Source: Anastrepha obliqua
Taxonomy: Eukaryota > Arthropoda > Insecta > Diptera > Tephritidae
Length of the DNA stretch: 64,000 bases
NCBI RefSeq assembly: GCF_027943255.1
Contig: NC_072895.1
Span: 49,636,001 to 49,700,000 of the forward strand
Direction of reading: 5' to 3'
The number at the start of each line of letters is the position of its first letter. Position 1 is the stretch's first letter. This document shows, one piece after another, positions 11,694-21,659 of this stretch. The notes beneath the pieces were generated by a model. The model had not been told where the DNA came from. It searched no databases and worked only from the letters and a program-made list of their open reading frames with translations. Position numbers and translations under genes: made by a program.

Positions 11694-12990
11694 AAATTTC
11701 AAGGGCCGATGTTGAATGTAAGCCACACCTAAACGGCAAGCTTTTTCAGCATTTTATTTGCGACTTTTTAATCTCAGACTAACTCAATTTGAACCATGGA
11801 AAGATACACAATCGAGCAATGCGTTAAAGTTATTCAGGCTTATTATGAAAACGAGCGTTCAAATCAAAATGCATATCGCGCACTTCGTGATTTTTTCGGT
11901 AAATTTAATCGTCCAAATGTGCGTACAATCGGAACAATTGTGCAAAAGTTTGAGCAAAGCGGGTCTGTAAGAGATGTGAAAATACCAGTTCATGCTTGTA
12001 CAGTTCGTACTGCAGAAAATATTGCTGCTGTTGGCGATAGCGTAGTTGAAGAGCCGTCCACCTCAACTCGTCGTCGTGCCCAACAATTGCACCTCTCACG
12101 CTCGTCGTTGATGAACATTATGCATAAAGACTTGCATTAACATGCTTACAAGGTGCAATTGACTCAAGAACTAAAGCCTCTTGACCATTTCAAGCGTCGT
12201 CAATGGTCAGAATGGTGGCAGGAAATGCCAACAGTGAATGACCAATTTTCGAAGAAAATCATCTTCAGTGATGAGGCACATTTTCACCTCAGTGGATTCG
12301 TCAATAAGCAGAATTGCCGCATTTGGGCGAATGATAATCCAAGAGTGATTGCCGAAAAACCAATGCACCCACAAAGAGTGACTGTTTGGTGCGGTTTATG
12401 GGCCGGCGGCATCATTGGGCCGTATTTTTTTCCAAAATGAGGCCGGTCGGGCAGTTACTGTGAATAGTGTTCGCTATCGTGAGATGATGACGAACTTTTT
12501 ATCGCCCGAATTGGAAGATATACATAGATGTGGACGATATGTGGTTCCAACAGAACAGTGCCACTTGTCACACAGCTAACTAAAGAATGGCTCTTTTGCC
12601 CGAAAAATTTGATGGCCGATTAATCTCACGTCGCGGCGATGTCAACTCGCCGTCAAGATCATGTGATTTGACAACGTTGGACTTCTTTCTTTGGAGTTGT
12701 TTGAAAGAAAAGGTGTGCGTCGATAAGTCAGCAAAAATTCAAAAGCTAAAGGATGAGATAATTCGGCACATTAATGGCATAGAACCTCAATTTTGCCTCA
12801 GCATCAACGAAAATTTGGACCATCGGATGGAGGTGTGCCGCCGAGGCCGCGGCGGCTATTTGGCCCATATTTTGTTTTATGCGTAATTGAGTCGTACCAG
12901 TATTATCACAATAAAGAGAAATGACAATATATTTAAAAAGAATTCTACTTCATTTAAAATCAACACCGGCCCTTGAAACTTAACCACCCT
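11694..12990 (+). mobile_element. DD41D mariner-like transposon, full length but dead
   Basis: The terminal inverted repeats share TTTCAAGGGCCGATGTTGA (left, about 11697-11715) with TTTCAAGGGCCGGTGTTGA on the reverse strand (right, about 12959-12977). The right end continues to TAAGGGTGG at 12990. Inside is one transposase reading direction. The outer boundary on the left is uncertain by about 20 bp. Confidence 0.8.
11796..12886 (+). pseudogene. DD41D mariner-like transposase, disrupted
   Basis: The start MERYTIEQCVKVIQAYYEN is the helix-turn-helix N terminus of this family. ENIAAVGDSVVEEPSTSTRR and then the catalytic core follow: IIFSDEAHFHLSGFVNKQNC (first Asp), VTVWCGLWAGGIIGPYFF, MWFQQNSATCHTA (second Asp replaced by Asn) and PSRSCDLTTLDFFLW (third block). 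It ends GRGGYLAHILFYA. Disruptions are an in-frame stop at 12138-12140, a frameshift around 12435 and a stop near 12580. The Asn in place of the second Asp would by itself abolish activity. Confidence 0.85.
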
Positions 12991-13079
12991 TACTTTAAAA
13001 AAAAGAAAATAATAATAACAATATAGCTTATAAAATATTTAGTAGAGAACTTTTCCCTGCTAAAAAAAATTTGAAAAAT

Positions 13080-13218
13080 CCTCTGTTCAGTGTTGAGCCA
13101 AACTTCTTCAAAAATTTGTGATGCGCCTCTTGATGTGGTTCAATAATTGGAGGGATCTATATCTTTAGGCTCCTCCGAACGGCAAATACTTTCTAATGAG
13201 AATATTTTTCACGGGAGA
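13080..13218 (-). mobile_element. Degraded SINE fragment
   Basis: On the minus strand it reads TATTTGCCGTTCGGAGGAGC, then TATAGATCCCTCCAATTATT, GAACCACATCAAGAGGCGCA and TCACAAA. This follows the SINE body seen at 56400-56480 with many substitutions. No head or tail is recognisable. Confidence 0.6.
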
Positions 13219-13260
13219 AGAAAAGTCCGCATGGTGTTCGCGCCCAAAATCCATTCTATA

Positions 13261-13801
13261 GGTTTTTTAATAGGTGCGCTTCAACTTTTTTCCTATAGGG
13301 AGGGCAAACGACGCAATATTTTTTATTTTTCGCTTGTCATTTGTAAACTTCATTAGTATACATTTCATCATGGAACGCTACACACTTGAGCAACAATTGC
13401 AAATAGTGGAAATTTTGTATGAAAATAATCGTTCTGTTGCTGCTACTTTAAGAGCATTACGGCCATTTTACAGTCCATTTAACAAGCCGTCCCGTTTTGG
13501 GGTTATGTGAAGTTATTGGTCTACAGTAACAAGCCGGCGACGATTTGTGAGCTCAGAGCCAATATTGAACGCGAAATTGCTGGAATTTCGGCCGATTTAT
13601 GCAAAAGAGTGGTCGAAAATTGGGTTCAACGATTGGACTTCGTAAAACGTGCACGCGGCGGTCATGCAAAAGAAATCGAATTTCATACTTAAATGTATAT
13701 GTTCAAACTCGATAATAAAAAAAAAATTAGTTAAAAAAGTCAAACCGTTTGCGTTTTATTCAAAAAAGTTCAAAAGTTGAAGCGCTCTTACTGAAACACC
13801 C
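13261..13801 (+). mobile_element. Internally deleted DD41D mariner-like element (MITE-like)
   Basis: The ends resemble each other inverted: left GGTTTTTTAATAGGTGCGCT, right on reverse strand GGGTGTTTCAGTAAGAGCGC, both continuing into TTCAACTTTT. TATA flanks both sides, consistent with a TA target duplication. The 541-bp element keeps only the two ends of the transposase gene. Confidence 0.8.
13370..13692 (+). pseudogene. Transposase N terminus fused to C terminus by deletion
   Basis: It starts MERYTLEQQLQIVEILYENN and continues as the DNA-binding region to FNKPSR. There the sequence jumps into the end of the catalytic core in a shifted frame, reading FWGYVKLLVYSNKPATI, and ends WVQRLDFVKRARGGHAKEIE. 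All catalytic Asp residues are removed. Compared with the copy at 16.5 kb about 0.7-0.8 kb is missing. Confidence 0.85.
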
Positions 13802-13803
13802 TA

Positions 13804-16450
13804 TACTACGATGACTATTATCCTCAACAAATTACGAAGACAATATGCAATCGAAAGGTATAGTAAAAGTCTTCAGTTAAGACCCGCAGTACTTTTTCTT
13901 CAATCACCAAACGTTTGCGTGCAGAGGGCTGATGTTTTGCGAATTTGTAATATTTTTTTTCTAAATAGATTTTTCCATCAAAATAATATGTATACGAATA
14001 AAATTTTTTCCGTTTCTCTGTTCTAATGCAAAAATACTGTTGCCAGGCTTTGAGAAGCTGGCACTCATAGCTTTTGAAATCTGCTTTAATCTGTTTATGT
14101 CGATAATAAATTTAAGTAGTACTAAAAGGGCCATAAGAATATCAGAAAATCATTAAGAATGTTTACTTTTGAATTTCATTGTCATTATTATTTATTACTC
14201 TGTATTCTTTTGTTATTATTAAACATTTTTCTTGAATTATATATGTAGGTTCTAATGTTCAGCAACAATTTTTCTGTTTGTAATTTATAATAAAAGCATG
14301 GAAAATTTGTCTAAGGGATTCAGGAATTACTCTATAGAAGTAAACATTGTTCGCAACAACTATTTTGTCCTCTATTAATTTGACACTCAAAAGTCAGACC
14401 TAAAAATCATGCCGCCCGGTGTAAGTTAAGAAAATTAAAAATACACTTTTCTGTATGCCAAGAGTGGATGGATATTAAATCTATATATAGGATAATATTA
14501 TTAGGAATTCAAAAATTATTTTGTGTGATGTGACAGTATCTACTTATATCTATGTACGTGTTTAATATAGAAAGAGGCTTAAAGTGGACAAGAGCGATTT
14601 CCGCTGCTTTTGTATTTTTTCTCAAGGGTAATAACTAATATCAACTTATTCACCAATTGCCATTTACGTTTCTAAAATCCCGCAATATATTAAGTAGGAA
14701 TAAAAATGCACCCAAACTTAAGTTTTTTCCACATATGTCAGCATAGAATTTGCTTATTACTCACACCAAATAGTTTGCGGTGCCAAAGGACAAAAGCGAC
14801 TTCCTACTTTACTTAATTCCGAGGAACAACACAAAGCCAAATGTGCTTGAATAGCAATTGTGAAAATTTAGTTTATAGTCAAAATGGTTTCACTTCATAA
14901 GTGTGTAAATATATGAGCACATAAGTGCGTGCTTGTATGAGTGTGCGCATCATAAAATGTATCATATTCTATTTAAGTGCTTAAGCCTACGATGTTGGCA
15001 AATGAGTGAAGATATTATTGTAATAATGCTTCGGCATTTGCGTCAATTCGACGCTCTTTGCTGCTTATAAAACTAAAACGAAAGCTCAACGGCGACAATA
15101 TGACGCCACAATCAATTTAGAAAACAAAAGATGCATGCAAATATGAGCATTTTCTTCTGCTTCCTTTCAGACAATGAGTACGCACAAATCACACGAACAC
15201 ATATGCGAATGAATGCGAAAATAGTGTGGGGGGATAAGGGGGTGAGCAAAGCAGCGGTGAACAAAAAATATCAGCACAATAGGCAGACGTCGGCCTTTAT
15301 CAGATGAAATAAACAAGCTGTGGCAGTAAAGATTTATAATTTTTTTCGTCCAAAAGCATTTACTTAAAAAATATGTAGACATAATTTGGTGCTGAATTCG
15401 TTATTGCCATTTTGGTTGCGTCAGAGCAATAGCGCTGATGTTGTATTAGTGTATTCCAGCATATTAGCAAAGTCAATAAATTTAAATGAGAATTTAAAAA
15501 TTAATGCCCAAATATATAAAACGTAAATATCCCAACATGTTGGACCTTGACTAGAACTCATTTTTGGTATGGATTTGGAAAATTAAAATATGCTGCCATT
15601 GTTGTCAGTGCTCCACGTAGGCGATAAGGCGTATTTCCATAAATGGTAGAAATAGTGAATAAAAACGAAATCCACGAGATAATGGAAGGAAAATATTTAA
15701 AAAAATATTTACTTAAATTTTTGTGTAAAAGGCAAAAAAGGGTTGCGCATTATGCAAATAAATGCGAAAGGATAAGGTAAACAAATCGAAATGTAGTAAT
15801 TTGGTGTTCACCTCGACGTGCGCCGAACTGACTACAGCAAGAAATTCGCACTGAGTGGGTCAGGCTTTTGCAAATATTTTCTTTCACATTTGCTTACCTT
15901 TTACTGTCCGAAAAAAAACTATAGAGGAGAACCCAAAAAGGCAAAGAAAATATATGACAATATTAGTTAAAGTCTTAGCCTCGTTCAACCAATCAGAGAG
16001 ATCTGCATTTTTATGCCGCATGCGGCAATGGAAATGGCCACAATGGCAAATGGTTTTCTATGAGAATAAGTGTCGTGACAGAAATTCGCGCTGATTTAGC
16101 GACCGTAGATTTTTGTTTGATTTTTGATGTCCATAGTAACAAGCAAGTCCTAGATTGTAGACAAACAAAATTACTCGCTACGGCGTACAGTTTAACGCCA
16201 AAAAATTATACACCGCATTTCAATTTCGCTGAATTTTATTCCTTAATTAATATATATATTTTGAAAATGAAAACTCCATAAAAAAATAAAGATTGACTTG
16301 CCATCACGTCCACCCTTTTATCTACCGGGAGGGTCTTATGGACCGAAAAGAGATTTTGTGGTAATCCCATAGTTCATTCAGTTAGTCACTTTTTTTATTT
16401 CTTTTTAAACAGTTGGTTTAAACATCTTCAACTTGGTCTACAATTTAACC
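13804..16450. other. Single-copy-looking intron sequence
   Basis: No coding or element signal over 2.6 kb. The part from about 14750 to 15950 is less repetitive than the rest of the window and resembles ordinary fly intron DNA. It is one of the better places to search for conserved regulatory elements. Short frames at 15167-15382 and 15855-16281 lack family features. Confidence 0.45.
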
Positions 16451-17489
16451 ATGAATCGTCTTACAAACGAACAACGCTTGCAAATCATTTAATTTTATTA
16501 TAAAAATGCGTGTTCTGTTAAGAAAGTTTATTGCGCTCTTCTTCCATTTATGGTCAGTTTAATCGACCCACTGAAGCGGCTATTCGAGCTATTGTGACTA
16601 AATTTAGAACCAAAATTACATTATTGGACATCAAACCACCAACGCGCTTACGTAGAGAGCGAACTGAAGAAAATATCGTCGCCGTTCGCAGCAATTGGGC
16701 CTCTGTTACTCAACAAAGTGGAAAATTTTGCGAAAGGATTTAGGTGTGAAGCCTTTCAAACTACAGCTGGTGCAAGAATTGAAGCCGAACGACCTACCGC
16801 AACGCAGAATTTTTGATGAATGGGCTCTTGGAAAATTGGCCGAAGATCCACTTTTTTATTGAAAAATTGTGTTCAGCGACGAAGCTCATTTTTGGATCAA
16901 TGGGTACGTAAATAAGCAGAATTGTCGATTTTGGAGTGAAGATTAGCCAGAAGAATTGAAAGAGCTACCAATGTATCCAGAAAAGGTCACAGTTTGGTGC
17001 GGTTTATGGGCTCGAGGTATCATTGGACCGTACTTCTTCAAAGATGCTGCGAATCGTAACGTAACTGTGAATGGTGAGCACTACCGTGAAATGATATCCA
17101 ACTTTTTTTTGCCCCAAATGCAAGAGCTTGACTTGCATGACATGTGGTTTCAGCAAGACGGTGCCACATGCCACACAGCACGCGTAACAATGGACTTGTT
17201 GAGAGGCGAGTTCGGTGAACATTTTATTTCACGTTCGGGACCTGTTAATTGGCCACCCAGATCGTGCGATTTAACGCCTTTAGATAATTTTTTGTGGGGC
17301 TATGTTAAAGCTCATGCCTATTCAGACAAGCCTGCTTCAATTAACGCATTGGAAGACAACATTAAGGCATTTCTATGTGAGATACCGGCCGAAACATTGG
17401 GAAGAGTATGCCAAAATTGGACTAAGCGAATGGACCATTTGAAGCGCAGTCGCGGTCAACATTTGCATGAAATATTCTTCAAACATTAA
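16451..17489 (+). pseudogene. DD41D mariner-like transposase with intact catalytic half
   Basis: The N-terminal half starts MNRLTNEQRLQII, is broken by stops (near 16488, 16741 and 16945) and has lost bases. The C-terminal 177 codons (16956-17489) are open and hold VTVWCGLWARGIIGPYFF, MWFQQDGATCHTA (second Asp), PPRSCDLTPLDNFLWGYVKA (third Asp) and the end GQHLHEIFFKH. The first Asp block IVFSDEAHFWINGYVNKQNC sits just upstream. Between the Asp of QQD and the Asp of PLD I count 41 residues, which fits the DD41D (rosa-type) branch. It is not functional because of the upstream stops. Confidence 0.88.
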
Positions 17490-17597
17490 ATTATATTGAC
17501 TCTACTATCGATTTAAATACAAATTTCATGCATTTTTCTGAGTTTTACGTGTATTTTCTTGAAAAACTTTCCTATAGGTCTTAAAAAATCACCCTTT
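16451..17597 (+). mobile_element. DD41D mariner-like element, transposase and right end
   Basis: This is the best-preserved copy of the family. The right end reads CTATAGGTCTTAAAAAATCA followed by CCCT near 17597, which as reverse complement starts AGGGTGATTTTTT like other members. I could not find a clear left inverted repeat upstream of the start codon, so the 5' boundary is set at the ATG. Confidence 0.75.
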
Positions 17598-18687
17598 ATT
17601 ATATCCTTCATTATGAGCCTTTGAAGCTTTTAATGCATAGCTAAAGAACTAAAGGGTTTTGTCTTGATGGAACACAACAGTTGTTGATTTTTTAGTCTGA
17701 TTGAAGATGTTCATGATTTCTTTGCAACATTCAACATACCACGAAATCTTCTTAGGCATTCAACTGGGTCGTCACTCACCGCAAGTCGATCACTGTGTTT
17801 CTTACACGTTTTTCTCATTTTTGACTAATTTTTCATCAGCAATTACCTACTTCCTTACTTTTAACTAAATCATAGTAGGCGTCAATTCGCTGTGAGATCC
17901 CTTCAACAAGCTTTCGGTGGTTTTCTCCAGTTTTTTTCTCAATTATTGATATTTTAATACAACTTCCAACTGAGACGTTTAATAAATTAATTTTCGTCCT
18001 TCGTTTTTTGCTATTTTCGGTCACTGTGCGGAGGCTGCCCATGAAAAAAAACTAAAGCTATCAATATTTTAAAAATTTGAAATTGATGGCTACTCATAAA
18101 CATGCACATGTGTAGTTGTAAAATGACTTGCATATGTGTGAGTGTTAACACAGGCGTCATCGTGCTACTGTTACGTATACGCAACGTCCAACGATAAGTT
18201 TGTGCGAATATGTGCGGACATGTAGTTTTATTAGTTTAAGTCCAATGATTAATGGCCACTTGAACTTACATGCCAAATTTTCCAATTTGTACGAAGAAGC
18301 AATATGCGAACAGGCGATTCGAGATTTGTATCAAGGATAGAAGGGCAGCAAAAATCAGCAAACATGTGGCGTTAAAAAACTAATTTGCTACTGCCCGATT
18401 TTATCTTCATTCAAATATTTATTTTCTAAATACATAATTTTTTTGTCAAGTTTTTTCCTGTGTTCAAGCCACTAGCACTAAAATAAGATGTGATATTCTA
18501 TCTGATTAAAGAAAAAAAGCTAGAAAATACCATATCCAAGCACCGCCATTTGAGTAATATTTTAAATTTATGTTTATGTTTCTGTATTCAATCAACTGGT
18601 ATAAAAAATACTAGCTTTTATGTTCTTGTATGTTGTAATTTGATGCATGCAATTTTAGTAAAACAAATGCCTAAAAAAACCGCTTCG
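17598..18687. other. Intron sequence, no gene seen
   Basis: A minus-strand frame at 17836-18042 and its decayed continuation toward 17640 could be an old unrecognised element, but no family motif is visible. Confidence 0.4.
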
Positions 18688-18702
18688 GTTTTTTTAATTT
18701 TT

Positions 18703-19193
18703 CTTCTTCTTAATTGGCGCGATAACCGCTTACGCGATTTTGGCCGAGATTAACAAAGCGCGCCAGTCGTTTCTTTCTCGTGCTAACCGGCGCCAATTGG
18801 ACACACCAAGTGAAGCCAAGTCCTTCTTTACCTGATCTTTCCAACGCAGAGGAGGCCTTCCTCTTCCTCTGCTTCCACCAGCTGGTACCGCATCGAATAC
18901 TTTCAAAGCCGGAGCGTTTGTATCCATTCGGACGACATGACCCAGCCAACGAAGCCGCTGGATCTTTATTCGCTGCGCTATGTCTATGTCGTCGTAAAGC
19001 TCATAGAGCTCATCGTTCCATCGTCTGCGATATTCGCTGTTGCCAACGTGCAAAGGTCCAAAAATCTTACGCAGAATCTTTCTCTCAAACACTCCAAGCA
19101 TCGCTTTATCGGATGTTGTCATCGTCCAAGCTTCTGCGCCATACGTTAGGACGGGTATGATGAGAGTATTGTAGGACATAATGAGAGTCTTGT
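18703..19193 (-). mobile_element. RTE-like retrotransposon, 5'-truncated, with 15-bp target duplication
   Basis: The insertion is flanked by a perfect 15-bp direct repeat GTTTTTTTAATTTTT (18688-18702 and 19194-19208), the target-site duplication of a LINE insertion. On the minus strand the element ends in a GAAGAAGAA-type tail. Only the last 0.49 kb of the element was integrated. Its open frame is undamaged, so this is a recent event. Confidence 0.9.
18730..19179 (-). CDS. RTE-like ORF2 C terminus (truncated gene, frame intact)
   Basis: 149 codons are open to the natural stop. The fragment covers the C terminus downstream of the reverse transcriptase core: TLIIPVLTYGAEAWTMTTSD (thumb region), FERKILRKIFGP, then RIKIQRLRWLGHVVRMD and GRPPLRWKDQVKKDLASLGV, ending NDWRALLISAKIA. 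This arrangement is typical of RTE-clade elements. The catalytic domains are absent, so no activity is expected. The ATG used here is only the first Met after the 5' truncation. Confidence 0.85.
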   Translation of the reverse strand: MSYNTLIIPVLTYGAEAWTMTTSDKAMLGVFERKILRKIFGPLHVGNSEYRRRWNDELYELYDDIDIAQRIKIQRLRWLGHVVRMDTNAPALKVFDAVPAGGSRGRGRPPLRWKDQVKKDLASLGVSNWRRLARERNDWRALLISAKIA

Positions 19194-19208
19194 GTTTTTT
19201 TAATTTTT

Positions 19209-21659
19209 ACTAGCAAATTATTACAAATGTCTTGTGAAATAAAATTCGTGCGGCAGCGGCAATTTATAAATTGCTGTTGTTATATGAAACAAACGACAAG
19301 AGACGCTGACAATATTATGCCACCTTGTATGAATAATAATAGACTTACACTGTATGTCTTGTGAGCGAAATCGTTTTGTGACTTTCTATTGCTGTCTTTT
19401 TCTACTCTGTCCCAAGTAGCACTTTTTGACAAGAGAGCAAAAGAAATCAACCCAAGCTATTCTAAACCAACTTCACGCAGATAATAAAATGTTTATTGTT
19501 AGCTTTTTTAATGTTAAGCGATTGTACTGTTGCATCGACAATTATTTACTATGTAAACCAAACATAGAAATTTAAGTAGTCAAGGATAGGCGAGGCAAAA
19601 AAACAAAAAATAAAAAATTGTGTAACTTGACCATGTCAAAGATACACTACTCAATAAGGTATACTAGAAATCGAAGTTGTCCCTAGGGAAATGAAAAGCG
19701 AAACAAGCGAAAATGTACCCCAAAGTTGAAGTGGCGGAATTGGCTGCCGTAAAGCCAGCCATTGAAATTTCGTATACGAAATTGTTTGTCCCCCATGATT
19801 AATGACGAGTTTTGCTTATTCTAATAAAAAAATATTATATTTCTGTTATTTAAATCTGACTTAAATTAAATTTCAAATGTTATACGGGAGAACCTTCTTC
19901 TAGCTGCTTATCACCCAGCCGAACACTTCCTATTTTCTCATTCATTAGTCAAAGGGATTACCTTTAACATATTTGTACTAATTTATTGAATTAGGGATAG
20001 ACAAGCTGATTTGTAAGCATGAGCAGAGTCCCTTTATACCAAGGGTAGAAAAATACCCAATATCTTTACAAAACAGAATGTATTTATCGCTGTACCCGAA
20101 ACTTTGGTGTAATATTGAAAATAATTTTAAATTTTTCATCAGTAATTTTCATTTCTCCCCACTGCTCTTTTTGCGTTAGTTTTTTGCACCCATCAAATTG
20201 TTTGCTAGAAGCTGTCAATACCGCTCAAACTCATGTAACAGTATGCTTTCTGACCTTTAGATAGGCTCCCAATCAATCATATTTTTTTGTTTGTCTATTT
20301 TAAGTTTTTACGGAAACGAAATGCGTGCCTTTCCCAAATCATATGCTACTCTTCCAATGTCCAATTATTGGCTTGTCTCTTCATATTCGAGATAGATATA
20401 TTTTTATTTTTGATTGTAACGCCGTACACATTTTGCTTCATTTTTTATTTTGAAAAGATAAATTGCTTCTTTTGATAAAATATTTATGCTAGACCTGAAT
20501 TACTAGACAAATTATAATTTGTGGTCGGATGGTAAAATGAAATTGAGAAGAAAAAACAAATAAAATTATGTTTCGTTATTTAATCAATGCTTATCAGCTT
20601 TGATGAGAAGTAAAAACAATGGGAGATTTAGATAGATGATTAGTTTTAATTTTGTTCAAAAATTCTGTCTGTTCGAATAATATTTTAATACGAAATATGA
20701 TAGAATTATAATAGCTCTAAGAAGTGGGAAGAGTGAGGGAGGAATACAGCAGTACTACACCTAGCAGCTTAGTTATCTATATAGATAGATTTAAGCTTAA
20801 CGACAAATGTTGTTTCCTCATCAAGTGCACCATTAGGCCTCTTTCTACAGTTATCTAGTCATTGCAGCATCTTCCATGCTAATGTATTCGTCATCAGCTG
20901 TGGAACAGACTAAACCCGAGATAATTAGCATTCAGTTTAGTTACTTTCTGAAGTTCATTCTGAAATTGCGATGGACTGTCAACGATCTACAGGGTATAGA
21001 TAAGTTAAACAGGCTCCACGCTTCAACTCACTTGGATCCCAAATAACCCTATGCTAGAGAGATATTGTATAGAAGATGAGCTTAAAACCCTCGATATGAC
21101 CGAGCGAATTCTCTCTGGAATATCGTACACAACTTGCCAACTTCTACTATGGAAATTTTTACTTGGCAATTTATTTACAGATTGGAACACAGCACAGTCT
21201 GCCAGTTTTCAAAACAGTTCTGGCCAAACTATACAGGAATCATATACGACATGTGTGCTTTCTGAAAAGAGAGCACATAGCTACTGTCATCACAGTTATA
21301 ACAGAGCGCAGCTTAATAGGCAAAATGTATGGCGTGCATTTTCGCAAAATACTTTAAAAGCTTCAAACCGAAGAGAAGAAATAAACCATTTTTCATCCCT
21401 CAGAAAGATCTACTGTTATCCAGATTTCCAAAATTGTATGTACATATATCCTCTTGAAACTATGGATTTAATATGGTAATGCTGCATACTTAGTTTTTAA
21501 TTTCTTATCAATTTAAATTTTATAAGCATTTTAAAATTTCAAAGAAGAAAGTAATCAAAGATATTCACTTATATTTCATATAAAAAAGCAAAGTGAACAG
21601 CAAATGACAAGGATATTTAAATACACACTTTTCCAAGGATACAAAGGATATTATTGCAC
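19209..21659. other. Intron sequence, no gene seen
   Basis: No element ends or coding motifs recognised across 2.4 kb. The plus-strand frame at 21051-21479 (142 codons) has no family features and an unremarkable composition, so I treat it as chance. Confidence 0.4.

Noticed and set aside
17640..18042. Possible decayed transposase on the minus strand.
   Set aside because: No catalytic or DNA-binding motif could be identified; the translation is not convincing in any frame.
18780..19160. 126-codon plus-strand frame.
   Set aside because: Antisense of the RTE C-terminal frame on the minus strand.
21051..21479. 142-codon plus-strand frame.
   Set aside because: No domain, signal or family resemblance, in AT-rich intron without supporting context.
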